The notes beneath the pieces were generated by a model. That model worked only from the letters and a program-made list of their open reading frames with translations, was not told the origin of the DNA and did not search any database. This document shows positions 1-7,706 of a DNA stretch of 23,832 bases, one piece after another (positions within the stretch are counted from its first letter, which is position 1; each line of letters begins with the position of its first letter). The stretch covers positions 1-23,832 of the forward strand of contig DFYV01000179.1 of NCBI GenBank assembly GCA_002383425.1, read 5' to 3'. This DNA comes from Bacteroidales bacterium UBA4073 (GTDB lineage: Bacteria; Bacteroidota; Bacteroidia; Bacteroidales; Tenuifilaceae). A program made the translations under genes and the position numbers.

Positions 1-21
1 AGCTGACAAGTCAGGAGGTCT

Positions 22-134
22 GAATATAGTAGATAGTAACGAGATTGAGGCAGAAAATCCTAAATCCTATAATTACTATCTACTCACTTCTCGCTACTCG
101 CTACTCGCTACTCACTACTCGCTACTCACTACTC
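22..134. repeat. Intergenic heptamer-array element, copy C
   Basis: A leader at 22-71 begins GAATATAGTAGATAGTA and is followed by TCCTAAA and TCCTATA units. An exact 7-bp array runs from 75 to 134: ACTATCT, ACTCACT, TCTCGCT, ACTCGCT twice, ACTCACT, ACTCGCT, ACTCACT and a partial ACTC. The leader contains TAGTAGATAGTAACGAG, roughly complementary to the array, so the unit can fold into a hairpin. The leader matches the element at 4655-4705. The array overlaps the last codons and stop of the minus-strand gene at 129-1628. Its function is unknown; a 3'-end structure or terminator is possible. Confidence 0.8.
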
Positions 135-1628
135 ATGGCTTACCGAATCGATTTGCACTGGGTTACTATCCACACTGGTTTTGCCCAAACTGTTAATGGC
201 TGAAGTTATAGCCAGGGCAAGTTTTTGGCCAAAACGTTTAGCCCCATAACCCGTAAAATGGGCGTAATCCTTTGTGGCAAGGGGAGGTGTAGCATTTACC
301 CAATCAATAATTGACCCTCTTCCACCCATAACGTGGTAGCCATCCCAAAAAGCGGCACCGCTTTGGTAGGCTGCACGCCTCTGGGCTCGCAACACCAGTT
401 CAACGCTTGGGTATGAACATAACTCTCCGTCGATACGGGTAGCCATATCGCTAACCCCAACAACCAGCACATCGGCCTGAGGGGCAAAGCGGCGAATGGA
501 CCTAACCTGCTGATCCATTAACCTTTCGTAGTAAGCGTAGCTCGATAGGTTCGACGGAACCACATTTATACCAAATTGTAAAATGACAAGCCGAACATTT
601 AGCAGCCTAAATATTTCGGAAGCAACCTGTGGATCGAACTGGTTAAAAAAGTTCCCCGACGACCCCCTTAGGGCAATGTTACTTACACTTAATCCACTGC
701 CCGACTCGGCCAAAAAACCGTAAATTTTAAGGGGTGAAGGGTTCTTAACCAGAATTGAAATCTTCCTGAACTGGTTAGGAAGACTGAACGATATCAAATT
801 AACACCTGTACCATGTTCAACCCTTTTATCATCGCTTTCAATACCATCAACTATGATTTTGAAAGCATACGAGGAATCGGCACCTCCCGATATAACCTGT
901 AAATTTTTGAAGTTAACCTTTGAGGTTACTGTAAAAGTTATAACCTCGCGAAACGATTCGGCAGGCACAACCTCTGTAATAGAACCAAGAACGCATTGGG
1001 CTTTCTGGCTTGGTATAGCTTTTACTAATGAGCTTACCTTAACCTGTTCTGTTAAGTGCACTCTAAATCCAGGGGGCAAGTATTCGGCATTCCAAACCGG
1101 GATAAGCCCAAATCCCTGGCCTCCAAATTCGTTTTGAAGAACGGTTCTCACCTCTTTTGTAATCCTGTCACCTTCGATCTGCGAATCGCCATAGTGCAAA
1201 ACCCGAATCAACTCATTTTCACTTTTACTTTTAATTGCATTAAAAAAACCAAAAAAGGGTTTGCCGTTACCTGGCATTTCAATGGAATATGTCACATCAA
1301 CACTTCTTGCAGTTTTAACATAGGCTGAATCGACCTTTCCCCCATTTTTAACCAGTTCCAAACCCTGTACTGATGAGCCAGTTCTTACGGTAGTGCTATC
1401 GGTGAATGTTTGTTCCTCAGAATAGGCAGCTGGCATTACTGAATCGATGGTGTTTGCCAATGGTTCAGGTTTATTTTTGATAAGTTCACCTAATGGATTG
1501 GGAACACGTAGTTTAACCCCCAAAACCATAAAGGCGTCATCGGGCACAATAGCAGAAATGGATAAATACAGAACCGCAACCGCTAAGAGAAAAATCAATG
1601 TTTGGTATGGCTTGTTCATGAAAAGCAT
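129..1628 (-). CDS. SGNH/GDSL hydrolase-like exported protein
   Basis: This 499-aa protein has an N-terminal hydrophobic segment (about residues 8-28), a signal anchor or signal peptide, so the rest should be periplasmic. The SGNH signature is visible: block I as HYGDSQIEGDR with candidate nucleophile Ser149, a block III-like QFGINV, and a C-terminal D454-x-x-H457 in KDYAHFTGYG that would complete the Ser-Asp-His triad. Residues 170-320 hold an inserted beta-rich region. Relatives often deacetylate or acetylate surface polysaccharides beside MBOAT proteins, but no MBOAT gene is in the window and the substrate is unknown. A second ATG three codons in (1617-1619) is an equally possible start. 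The last residue and the TAG stop lie inside the heptamer array at 75-134, so the original C-terminus may have been altered. Confidence 0.85.
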   Translation of the reverse strand: MLFMNKPYQTLIFLLAVAVLYLSISAIVPDDAFMVLGVKLRVPNPLGELIKNKPEPLANTIDSVMPAAYSEEQTFTDSTTVRTGSSVQGLELVKNGGKVDSAYVKTARSVDVTYSIEMPGNGKPFFGFFNAIKSKSENELIRVLHYGDSQIEGDRITKEVRTVLQNEFGGQGFGLIPVWNAEYLPPGFRVHLTEQVKVSSLVKAIPSQKAQCVLGSITEVVPAESFREVITFTVTSKVNFKNLQVISGGADSSYAFKIIVDGIESDDKRVEHGTGVNLISFSLPNQFRKISILVKNPSPLKIYGFLAESGSGLSVSNIALRGSSGNFFNQFDPQVASEIFRLLNVRLVILQFGINVVPSNLSSYAYYERLMDQQVRSIRRFAPQADVLVVGVSDMATRIDGELCSYPSVELVLRAQRRAAYQSGAAFWDGYHVMGGRGSIIDWVNATPPLATKDYAHFTGYGAKRFGQKLALAITSAINSLGKTSVDSNPVQIDSVSHE

Positions 1629-1750
1629 ATCCCTGTTCGATTTTAAAAGTAACAGTTTTTTATAAATGATGTATATTCGATAGCTTTAATTGCAAAGAAA
1701 TTTTGGATTTTGAACCAGCATTTAGTATCTTACGGGCTATTAATTCTGCA

Positions 1751-2092
1751 ATGATTAGAGTTTTACATAATCCCCGATGCGCTACCAGCCGAAAAGGGCT
1801 TGAGTATCTCCGAACCAAAACTGATGATTTCGAAATTATCAACTACATGGCTAACGGTTTAAGCCGTGAAATCATTAAGGAGATACTCCTAAAATCGGAC
1901 CTTAAACCTGCTGAGCTTATACGTACACAGGAAGAGTACTACAGGAAATTTCTGAAAAACAAAAATTTTAATGATGATGAATGGATTGAAATTTTAACCC
2001 AAAACCCAAAACTTTTAAAACGACCCATAGTAATTGGAAAATATAAAGCGGTTATTGGCATTCCTCCCGAAAACATTGATAGCTTAGTTTAA
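1751..2092 (+). CDS. ArsC/Spx-family (arsenate reductase-like) protein
   Basis: This is a 113-aa thioredoxin-fold protein of the ArsC family. The N-terminus has the NPRCATSRKGLEYL loop with a single active-site Cys10 (no CxxC as in Spx), an ELIRTQEEYY segment in the middle, and the conserved LLKRPIVI motif near the C-terminus. These match ArsC/YffB-type proteins that use glutathione or a partner thiol. Whether it reduces arsenate cannot be told, since no ars genes are nearby. The open frame extends upstream to an ATG at 1703, but the family begins directly at IRVLHNPRC, so the ATG at 1751 is preferred. It lies 12 bp upstream of the CAP-domain gene and is probably co-transcribed with it. Confidence 0.85.
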   Translation: MIRVLHNPRCATSRKGLEYLRTKTDDFEIINYMANGLSREIIKEILLKSDLKPAELIRTQEEYYRKFLKNKNFNDDEWIEILTQNPKLLKRPIVIGKYKAVIGIPPENIDSLV

Positions 2093-2104
2093 TAGTCAAC
2101 AGAA

Positions 2105-2956
2105 ATGAAATTTAAAATATTAAGCATAGTTACGCTCCAATTATTCTTACTCGCTGGCTCTGCATTTACGCAAAGTGCCGATTTAGTCAATATGGAGAAT
2201 GAAATTCTAAAAATGGTTAACGAGCACAGGAAATCGATAGGTAAACCGGAGCTGAAGTTCAACGAATATATTCGAAAAGAAGCTTACGCCCATTCCCAAA
2301 ATATGGCATTGGGAAAGGTAAACTTTAGCCACAAGGGATTCGACGAACGGTTTAATAGGCTCAGCGGGTTTTTGGAGATTACTGCCGGGGCTGAGAATAT
2401 AGCCAATGGCCCTTTGAATGCTAAACATATTGTTAGTGGATGGCTGGTAAGTCCTCCCCACAGAAAAAATATTGAGGATGATTTTAACCTAACAGGCATA
2501 GGTATAGCCAAAGCTCCCAATGGAACATACTTTTACACACAAATATTTGTTAAGAGTGCCGAAAAACCGAAGGTTATCCCGAGTGAATACGAAAACGAAC
2601 TACTGATACTAATCAATAACCATCGAAAAGAGTTAGGATTACCAGCCATTAAGAGCGATGAAGGGGTTCGTACCGAAGCCCTCAATTACTCCAAGCAAAT
2701 GGCTGCAGGCAAGGTTCCAATTGGCCCTCCAAGTTTTGATAACCCCATCAAAACTTTACTGCGTCGTTACAATGCCTCCCAAATGGTTGAGCTGATAGGC
2801 TATGATTACGTTAAACCCAAAGACCTGTTCGATGCCTGGATGAGCAGCACAAGCCAGCGTGATGTTATTGAGGGAAGCTTCAACTTAACAGGGATAGGTG
2901 TATATCAGTCGGTAAACGGAAAAGTATTTGTCACACAAGTGTTTATACTTCAATAG
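2105..2956 (+). CDS. Exported protein with two CAP (SCP/PR-1) domains
   Basis: This 283-aa protein starts with a clear signal peptide (residues 1-22, hydrophobic core then AFTQ). Domain 1 (about 28-150) has the full CAP signature: His63 in AHSQNMA, His76 in FSH, Glu97 in GAENIA, and His119 in SPPHRKNI, followed by NLTGIGIA. Domain 2 (about 160-283) repeats the fold (YENELLILINNHR, NLTGIGVY) but has lost the signature histidines: HSQNM became YSKQM and PHR became SQR. It is therefore likely structural or binding only. CAP proteins are secreted and of varied function, and none can be assigned here. The gene lies 12 bp after the ArsC-family gene and 21 bp before fumarase, suggesting one transcript. 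Confidence 0.88.
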   Translation: MKFKILSIVTLQLFLLAGSAFTQSADLVNMENEILKMVNEHRKSIGKPELKFNEYIRKEAYAHSQNMALGKVNFSHKGFDERFNRLSGFLEITAGAENIANGPLNAKHIVSGWLVSPPHRKNIEDDFNLTGIGIAKAPNGTYFYTQIFVKSAEKPKVIPSEYENELLILINNHRKELGLPAIKSDEGVRTEALNYSKQMAAGKVPIGPPSFDNPIKTLLRRYNASQMVELIGYDYVKPKDLFDAWMSSTSQRDVIEGSFNLTGIGVYQSVNGKVFVTQVFILQ

Positions 2957-2977
2957 CTAACCTAAAACTCAAATAAT

Positions 2978-4600
2978 ATGACAACACCGGAATTCTTTTA
3001 CCAGGAACGACTTCCTTTGGAAAAGGATGATACTGAATACTACCTACTCACAAAGGAATTCGTATCGACTTCTGAATTTGAAGGCGAAGAGGTATTGAAA
3101 ATTGACCCTGAAGGTTTGGCATTTCTTGCCCGAACGGCAATGCACGACATTTCATTCTTTTATAGAGCAGAACATGTAAAACAAATAGCAGCTATTCTGG
3201 AAGATCCTGAAGCCAGTAAAAACGATAAGTTTGTTGCCTTGGTGCTACTCCGCAATGCCGAGGTGGCAGCAAAAGGAGTATTACCCCTTTGTCAGGATAC
3301 CGGAACGGCCACGGTATATGCCAAAAAAGGCGAAAAGGTTTGGACTGGAGCCAATGACTATGAGGCATTATCGCTTGGTATTTTTAAAACATATACCGAG
3401 GACAACCTGCGCTACTCGCAAACTGTGCCGCTCGACATGTACACCGAGAAAAACTCCGGCACAAATCTACCTGCCCAAATCGATATTCACGCTATACCAG
3501 GCAACGAGTACGAGTTCCTTTTCATAGCAAAAGGCGGGGGATCGGCCAACAAGAGCATGCTTTTTCAGGAAACCAAAGCCCTTTTGAATCCTGAGAAGTT
3601 AGAATCATATATTATTGAAAAGATTAAAAATTTGGGAACGGCTGCTTGCCCGCCCTACCACATAGCCATAGTAATTGGGGGAACATCGGCCGAGGATACG
3701 CTAAAAACGGTAAAACTTGCCTCAGCAAAGTACCTCGATAACCTCCCTACCACCGGGAATATCCATGGCAGAGCTTTTAGGGATAAAGAGCTTGAAGAAA
3801 AGATTTTGAAAGCTACCAACGCCATTGGTCTGGGAGCCCAGTTTGGTGGAAAATACCTTGCCCTCGACATTCGTATTATTCGCCTACCAAGGCATGGTGC
3901 TTCATGCCCCGTAGGAATCGGGGTATCATGTATCGCCGATAGGAATGTAAAAGCAAAAATAAACAGCGAAGGAATCTGGATTGAAAAGCTTGAAAAAAAT
4001 CCAGGAAAGTATATCCCCGAAAAATGGCGAAAAGCCGATGAAAGTGAAGCCATTAAAATCAACCTTAATCAACCCATGCCATTAATACTGAGCGAGTTGA
4101 GCAAATACCCGGTGGGGACAAGGCTTTCGCTTACAGGTCCCATTATTGTAGCCCGCGACATTGCCCATGCAAAGCTAAAAGAGCGGTTGGACAAAGGTGA
4201 AGGGTTGCCCGATTACGTTAAGAATCATCCTATTTACTATGCGGGGCCTGCAAAAACTCCGGCAGGGATGCCATCGGGTTCATTCGGGCCAACCACTGCC
4301 GGGCGCATGGATTCGTACGTTGACCTATTCCAATCGCATGGCGCAAGCCTAATCATGATAGCCAAAGGCAATCGTAGTCAAGCTGTTACCGATGCCTGCA
4401 AAAAATATGGGGGGTTCTACTTGGGCAGCATTGGTGGCCCAGCTGCCATCCTGGCACAGGAAAACATTAAAAAAGTTGAACTAATTGAATTCCCTGAACT
4501 CGGCATGGAGGCAATTTACCGCATTGAAGCGGAAGACTTTCCAGCTTTTATACTTGTTGACGATAAAGGGAACGACTTCTATAAGCAGATAATCAGGTAA
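2978..4600 (+). CDS. fumA: Fumarate hydratase class I (iron-sulfur)
   Basis: This 540-aa single-chain class I fumarase catalyses fumarate + water to malate in the TCA cycle or reductive fumarate pathway. The N-terminal catalytic domain and C-terminal beta domain (from about 370) are fused, as in E. coli FumA/FumB (548 aa). Three cysteines that should bind the [4Fe-4S] cluster are present: Cys105 in LPLCQDTGT, Cys224 in TAACPPYH and Cys318 in GIGVSC. The C-terminal half has GPTTAGRMDSYVD and KGNRSQAVTDACKKYGG. The oxygen-labile cluster fits an anaerobe or microaerobe. The start lies 21 bp after the CAP gene. The gene faces queA tail-to-tail, with a repeat element and terminator between. The symbol is by family only; fumA and fumB cannot be separated. 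Confidence 0.95.
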   Translation: MTTPEFFYQERLPLEKDDTEYYLLTKEFVSTSEFEGEEVLKIDPEGLAFLARTAMHDISFFYRAEHVKQIAAILEDPEASKNDKFVALVLLRNAEVAAKGVLPLCQDTGTATVYAKKGEKVWTGANDYEALSLGIFKTYTEDNLRYSQTVPLDMYTEKNSGTNLPAQIDIHAIPGNEYEFLFIAKGGGSANKSMLFQETKALLNPEKLESYIIEKIKNLGTAACPPYHIAIVIGGTSAEDTLKTVKLASAKYLDNLPTTGNIHGRAFRDKELEEKILKATNAIGLGAQFGGKYLALDIRIIRLPRHGASCPVGIGVSCIADRNVKAKINSEGIWIEKLEKNPGKYIPEKWRKADESEAIKINLNQPMPLILSELSKYPVGTRLSLTGPIIVARDIAHAKLKERLDKGEGLPDYVKNHPIYYAGPAKTPAGMPSGSFGPTTAGRMDSYVDLFQSHGASLIMIAKGNRSQAVTDACKKYGGFYLGSIGGPAAILAQENIKKVELIEFPELGMEAIYRIEAEDFPAFILVDDKGNDFYKQIIR

Positions 4601-4646
4601 GCCCTGCTATGCGGAATGGCTCAATGCATAATGCAAAAAGAAACAT

Positions 4647-4828
4647 AGTAGCGAGAATATAGTAGATAGTAGCGAGAATAAGGTGGGAAAATACTAAACT
4701 CTAAAACAGCAGTGAGTAGATAGTAGTTAGTAGCGAGGTTTTTAATTGCTTTCAAATTAATATCTTTGACATACTATCTACTCGCTACTCGCTACTCGCT
4801 ACTTACTACTCACTACTCGCTACTATCT
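4647..4828. repeat. Inverted heptamer-array element, copy D
   Basis: The left part (4655-4705) begins GAATATAGTAGATAGTA and aligns with the leader at 22-71 over roughly 50 nt. It is followed by AGTGAGT, AGATAGT, AGTTAGT, AGCGAG at 4711-4737. After a 35-nt A/T-rich loop, an array in the opposite sense runs from 4773 to 4828 in exact 7-bp register: ACTATCT, ACTCGCT three times, ACTTACT, ACTCACT, ACTCGCT, ACTATCT. The two arms can pair into a long imperfect hairpin. It lies where transcripts of fumarase and queA converge. Confidence 0.82.
4761..4768 (+). promoter_or_regulatory. Candidate -7 box TATCTTTG in array loop
   Basis: TATCTTTG is a perfect match to the Bacteroidota -7 consensus TAnnTTTG. 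It sits between the inverted heptamer arms and ends just before the right array. No good TTG-type -33 box is found 18-21 bp upstream. If active, it would start a transcript of about 200 nt through the array, ending at the hairpin at 4951-4966. Confidence 0.3.
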
Positions 4829-4881
4829 TAGGTTTTTCCATTTGTAATGGACTATCTTGTCCCCCGGGAAGTCCCTTTACA

Positions 4882-4898
4882 TCGACTTCGCTCAGTAC
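4882..4898. repeat. TCGACTTCGCTCAGTAC dispersed-type motif
   Basis: This motif resembles a short, partly palindromic sequence (GACTGAGCGAAGTCGA-like) that I recall as common in Bacteroidota intergenic DNA. Only one copy was noticed here, so repeat status rests on prior knowledge and not on this window. Confidence 0.35.
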
Positions 4899-4940
4899 AC
4901 TTCGGAAACTTTGTGAATACAAGTCATTAGCTTTCCGAAC

Positions 4941-4970
4941 AATAAAAAATGGCCCGGAAACGGGCCTTTG
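4941..4970 (-). terminator. Intrinsic terminator of queA, likely bidirectional
   Basis: GGCCCG (4951-4956), GAAA loop, CGGGCC (4961-4966): a perfect 6-bp GC stem. On the minus strand it is followed by ATTTTTTATT and lies 30 bp beyond the queA stop. On the plus strand it is followed by TTTGTTT and could also stop fumarase read-through or any transcript from the array at 4773-4828. Confidence 0.85.
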
Positions 4971-4995
4971 TTTACTTGTTGCTACCATTTACGGT

Positions 4996-6048
4996 TTAAA
5001 TAATGAGCATGGCATCGCCATAGGTTCCAAACCTATACTTCTCCTTGATGGCAACCTTATAGACATCCATAATCCGATCGTACCCACCAAAGGCACATAC
5101 CATCATTAACAAGGTGGATAAGGGCAAATGGAAGTTAGAAATCAACATGTTAGGTACGGCAACCTCATAGGGTGGGAAAATAAACTTATTGGTCCAACCG
5201 CTGTAAGGTTTAAGGAAACCATCGGTTGTAACGGAACTTTCGAGGGTGCGAAGCACAGTAGTGCCTACAGCACACACATTATGCTGTTCATGTATAGCCC
5301 TGTTTATGATGTTGGCAGCTTCGTCGGAAATCATTATTTGCTCCGAATCCATTTTGTGCTTGGTTAGGTCCTCAACGTCAACGGTTCGGAAATTACCTAA
5401 ACCAACATGAAGGGTTATTTCGGCAAAGTTAATCCCCTTAATTTCGAGACGTTTAAGAAGATGCTTGCTGAAATGCAATCCGGCAGTTGGAGCAGCAACA
5501 GCTCCTTCGTGTTTTGCGTAAACGGTTTGGTAACGCTCACGATCTTCGGGAACGGCCTCACGCTGAAGAATTTGCTTTGGAACTGGCATCTCGCCTAACC
5601 TGTAAAGCGTATCCTTAAACTCCTCGTAGGGGCCATCGAATAGGAAGCGTAAAGTACGCCCACGGCTTGTTGTATTATCAATAACTTCGGCTACCAACAC
5701 ATCGTCTTCGCCAAAGTATAGCTTGTTCCCGATTCTAATCTTACGGGCCGGATCAACCAGCACATCCCATAACCGTTGCTCCTTATTCAGCTCACGAAGG
5801 AGAAAAACTTCTATCTCCGCTCCGGTTTTTTCCTTATTACCGTAGAGGCGAGCAGGAAAAACTTTTGTGTTGTTGAATACTAAAACATCGTTCTCGTTAA
5901 AGTACTCAATGATATCCTTAAAAATCCTATGTTCAATTTTCCCGGTTTTCCTGTTCAACACCATTAACCTCGACTCATCCCTGTTCTCAACAGGAAATTT
6001 TGCAATTAATTCTTTTGGCAGATTGTACCTAAATTGCGACAGTTTCAT
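4996..6048 (-). CDS. queA: S-adenosylmethionine:tRNA ribosyltransferase-isomerase QueA
   Basis: This 350-aa protein has the usual full length for QueA. It transfers and isomerises the ribosyl part of SAM onto 7-aminomethyl-7-deazaguanine at the wobble position of tRNAs, giving epoxyqueuosine, the second-last step of queuosine synthesis. Family segments are visible: LPKELIAKFPVENRDESRLMVL at the N-terminus, VFNNTKVFPARL, AAPTAGLHFSKHLL, LHVGLGNFRTV, GTTVLRTLES, and FHLPLSTLLMMVCAFGG near the end. It is cytoplasmic. It follows truB on the same strand but is separated by 134 bp that contain good promoter candidates, so it can be expressed separately. A strong terminator follows its stop. Confidence 0.96.
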   Translation of the reverse strand: MKLSQFRYNLPKELIAKFPVENRDESRLMVLNRKTGKIEHRIFKDIIEYFNENDVLVFNNTKVFPARLYGNKEKTGAEIEVFLLRELNKEQRLWDVLVDPARKIRIGNKLYFGEDDVLVAEVIDNTTSRGRTLRFLFDGPYEEFKDTLYRLGEMPVPKQILQREAVPEDRERYQTVYAKHEGAVAAPTAGLHFSKHLLKRLEIKGINFAEITLHVGLGNFRTVDVEDLTKHKMDSEQIMISDEAANIINRAIHEQHNVCAVGTTVLRTLESSVTTDGFLKPYSGWTNKFIFPPYEVAVPNMLISNFHLPLSTLLMMVCAFGGYDRIMDVYKVAIKEKYRFGTYGDAMLII

Positions 6049-6073
6049 ATTTTCAGATTTACTTCAGTTTACG

Positions 6074-6105
6074 CAAATATATAACATGCCATAGGGCGTT
6101 GTCAA
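6074..6105 (-). promoter_or_regulatory. Candidate queA promoter (TTGA / TATATTTG)
   Basis: On the minus strand, TTGA (6102-6105) and a perfect TAnnTTTG box, TATATTTG (6074-6081), are separated by 20 bp. Start of transcription would fall about 20 nt before the queA ATG. Confidence 0.6.
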
Positions 6106-6134
6106 CTGTTTTAACTTTAATTTACGGGAATTTG

Positions 6135-6142
6135 CAAAGATA
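6135..6142 (-). promoter_or_regulatory. Second candidate -7 box upstream of queA
   Basis: TATCTTTG on the minus strand is a perfect -7 box, but no clear -33 box lies 18-21 bp upstream. It may be a second start for queA, about 85 nt upstream of its ATG. Confidence 0.35.
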
Positions 6143-6182
6143 AGTTATTACTTTAGAGCATGTCCACCTTATACGGCATAAA

Positions 6183-6896
6183 TTAGCATTGGTTACAGCT
6201 ACCTGAAAGTTTTTTTTCAATCTCGTCAATGGTTAAGGCCTGCTCCACTGAAAACTCACCACTCCGAGTGCGGCGCAACTCCACCAAATGCGCCCCTGAA
6301 TTCAATGCTTTCCCAATATCGCGGGCCAATGCTCTGATGTAGGTTCCCTTGCTGCACACTATTTTTAACATAATAAAGGGTAAGCTGAATTCAATAAGAT
6401 CAATGCTCAGAATTTCGATGGGCACAGGTTCAAGCTTAGGAACAATACCTTTTCGGGCATACTCGTATGCCCGTTTCCCATTTACATACTTAGCTGAAAA
6501 TGCAGGGGGTTCCTGCATCTGTTTACCCGTAAAGCTTTTCAGAACGGTTTCAACCATTTCGCGGGTTACATGTTCAAAGGGGTACGTTGCATCAACATTG
6601 GTTTCCAGGTCGAACGAAGGAGTAGTTTCGCCCACCTTAATCTTAGCAATGTATTCCTTGCTATCGGCGGTTAGATTCATTACCATTTTGGTAGCTTTGC
6701 CAGTACAAATTACCAGCAATCCGGTTGCCAGAGGATCGAGGGTTCCGGCATGACCAATCTTTGCCGATTTTTCACCGGTAAACTTTTTAATTAGTGACCG
6801 CAACTTCCCCACCACATCGAACGATGTCCACTTGTAAGGTTTATCGATGAGCAGTATGGTTCCCTCCTTAATGCTATCGAATCGGTTTACCTCCAT
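6183..6896 (-). CDS. truB: tRNA pseudouridine(55) synthase TruB
   Basis: This 237-aa protein makes pseudouridine 55 in the T-loop of tRNAs. It shows the TruB signatures LLIDKPYKWTSFDVV and GHAGTLDPLATGLLV with catalytic Asp54, then QEPPAFSAKYVNGKRAYEYAR and CSKGTYIRALARDIG. It lacks a long C-terminal PUA domain, as is usual for short Bacteroidota TruB proteins. Its start lies 3 bp after the uppP stop, so the two are almost certainly translated from one message. A frame on the opposite strand over 6349-6753 is a shadow. Confidence 0.96.
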   Translation of the reverse strand: MEVNRFDSIKEGTILLIDKPYKWTSFDVVGKLRSLIKKFTGEKSAKIGHAGTLDPLATGLLVICTGKATKMVMNLTADSKEYIAKIKVGETTPSFDLETNVDATYPFEHVTREMVETVLKSFTGKQMQEPPAFSAKYVNGKRAYEYARKGIVPKLEPVPIEILSIDLIEFSLPFIMLKIVCSKGTYIRALARDIGKALNSGAHLVELRRTRSGEFSVEQALTIDEIEKKLSGSCNQC

Positions 6897-6899
6897 GTA

Positions 6900-7676
6900 T
6901 TAGGCTAAAATCAGTGCAATGACACCCACCACTGCACAGTACAGTGCAAACCAGTAAAGATTCCCTTTACGAACTATGCGAAGCATAATTGAACAGGCTA
7001 AGAAGCCAGTAATGAATGCTGCAATGAATCCTGCAACAACAGGCGCTGAAATAATGCCTGAAATATCACCCTTAATAATATCGAGAAATGCAGCACCAAG
7101 CACCGGAATAATAACCATGAGGAAGGAGAATCGCGCCACCTCGTCGCGATTTTTACCCAGTAAAAGTCCTGTTGAAATGGTGGCTCCTGAGCGGCTAAGA
7201 CCAGGCATAACTGCAATGGCCTGGGCAATTCCAATAATTATTGAATCGGCATAGCCAACAGGTTTTGTAACTTTAGGTTGGATTACCCTGGTTAAGGCAA
7301 GAAGCAGGGCTGTTAAAAGCAGCATTGAGCCTACCACGGTGAGGTTTCCCTCAAACAAACCCTCAACCTGATCCCTGAAAAATAAACCGACAATACCCAC
7401 GGGTACAGCCGAAAGCAAAAGCTTAAATACGGAATGGGTTTGTTCGTTCAGTTTAAACCTGAAAAAACCAGCCAGTAAATCGATTATCTCCTTTCGGAAA
7501 ACAAGTAAAGTACTCAGAACTGTAGCTACATGAACCGCAATGCTAAATTCCAAATCATTATCAATATTAACGCCAAGTATGGCCTTCGACAGCTCAATGT
7601 GCCCGCTACTACTCACAGGCAAAAATTCGGTTAAACCCTGAATAATGCCTATTATGATGGCCTGAAAAATGGTCAT
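6900..7676 (-). CDS. uppP: Undecaprenyl-diphosphate phosphatase UppP (BacA)
   Basis: This 258-aa integral membrane enzyme removes a phosphate from undecaprenyl diphosphate, recycling the lipid carrier of peptidoglycan and other wall polymers. It contains both family motifs: GLTEFLPVSSSGH (Glu17, His26) and PGLSRSGATIS (residues 158-168, with Arg162). The rest is a series of about eight hydrophobic segments, ending in one near 240-258. It lies between the DUF3098 gene (30 bp) and truB (3 bp) in a gene order common in Bacteroidota. Excess UppP gives bacitracin resistance in other bacteria; that role is not implied here. Confidence 0.96.
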   Translation of the reverse strand: MTIFQAIIIGIIQGLTEFLPVSSSGHIELSKAILGVNIDNDLEFSIAVHVATVLSTLLVFRKEIIDLLAGFFRFKLNEQTHSVFKLLLSAVPVGIVGLFFRDQVEGLFEGNLTVVGSMLLLTALLLALTRVIQPKVTKPVGYADSIIIGIAQAIAVMPGLSRSGATISTGLLLGKNRDEVARFSFLMVIIPVLGAAFLDIIKGDISGIISAPVVAGFIAAFITGFLACSIMLRIVRKGNLYWFALYCAVVGVIALILA

Positions 7677-7706
7677 TTTACAATATCTTTTTAAGTAAAA
7701 TATTTG

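Larger units (their letters stand above)
4601..4995. other. Intergenic region between convergent fumarase and queA
   Basis: This 395-bp stretch has no convincing gene. A 60-codon minus-strand open frame at 4806-4988 crosses the heptamer repeats and the terminator and is not believed. It holds inverted heptamer arrays (4647-4828), a perfect TATCTTTG promoter-like box in the loop between arms (4761-4768), a short dispersed-type motif (4882-4898) and a strong hairpin terminator (4941-4970). Confidence 0.8.

Noticed and set aside
75..134. CRISPR array
   Set aside because: Repeat unit is 7 bp with no unique spacers and no cas genes; it is a simple tandem array.
1703..1750. Sixteen-residue longer start of the ArsC-family gene
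   Set aside because: The family begins at the IRVLHNPRC strand, and the extra residues show no similarity to it.
4806..4988. 60-aa minus-strand open frame
   Set aside because: It crosses the heptamer repeats and the terminator hairpin and has no family-like sequence.
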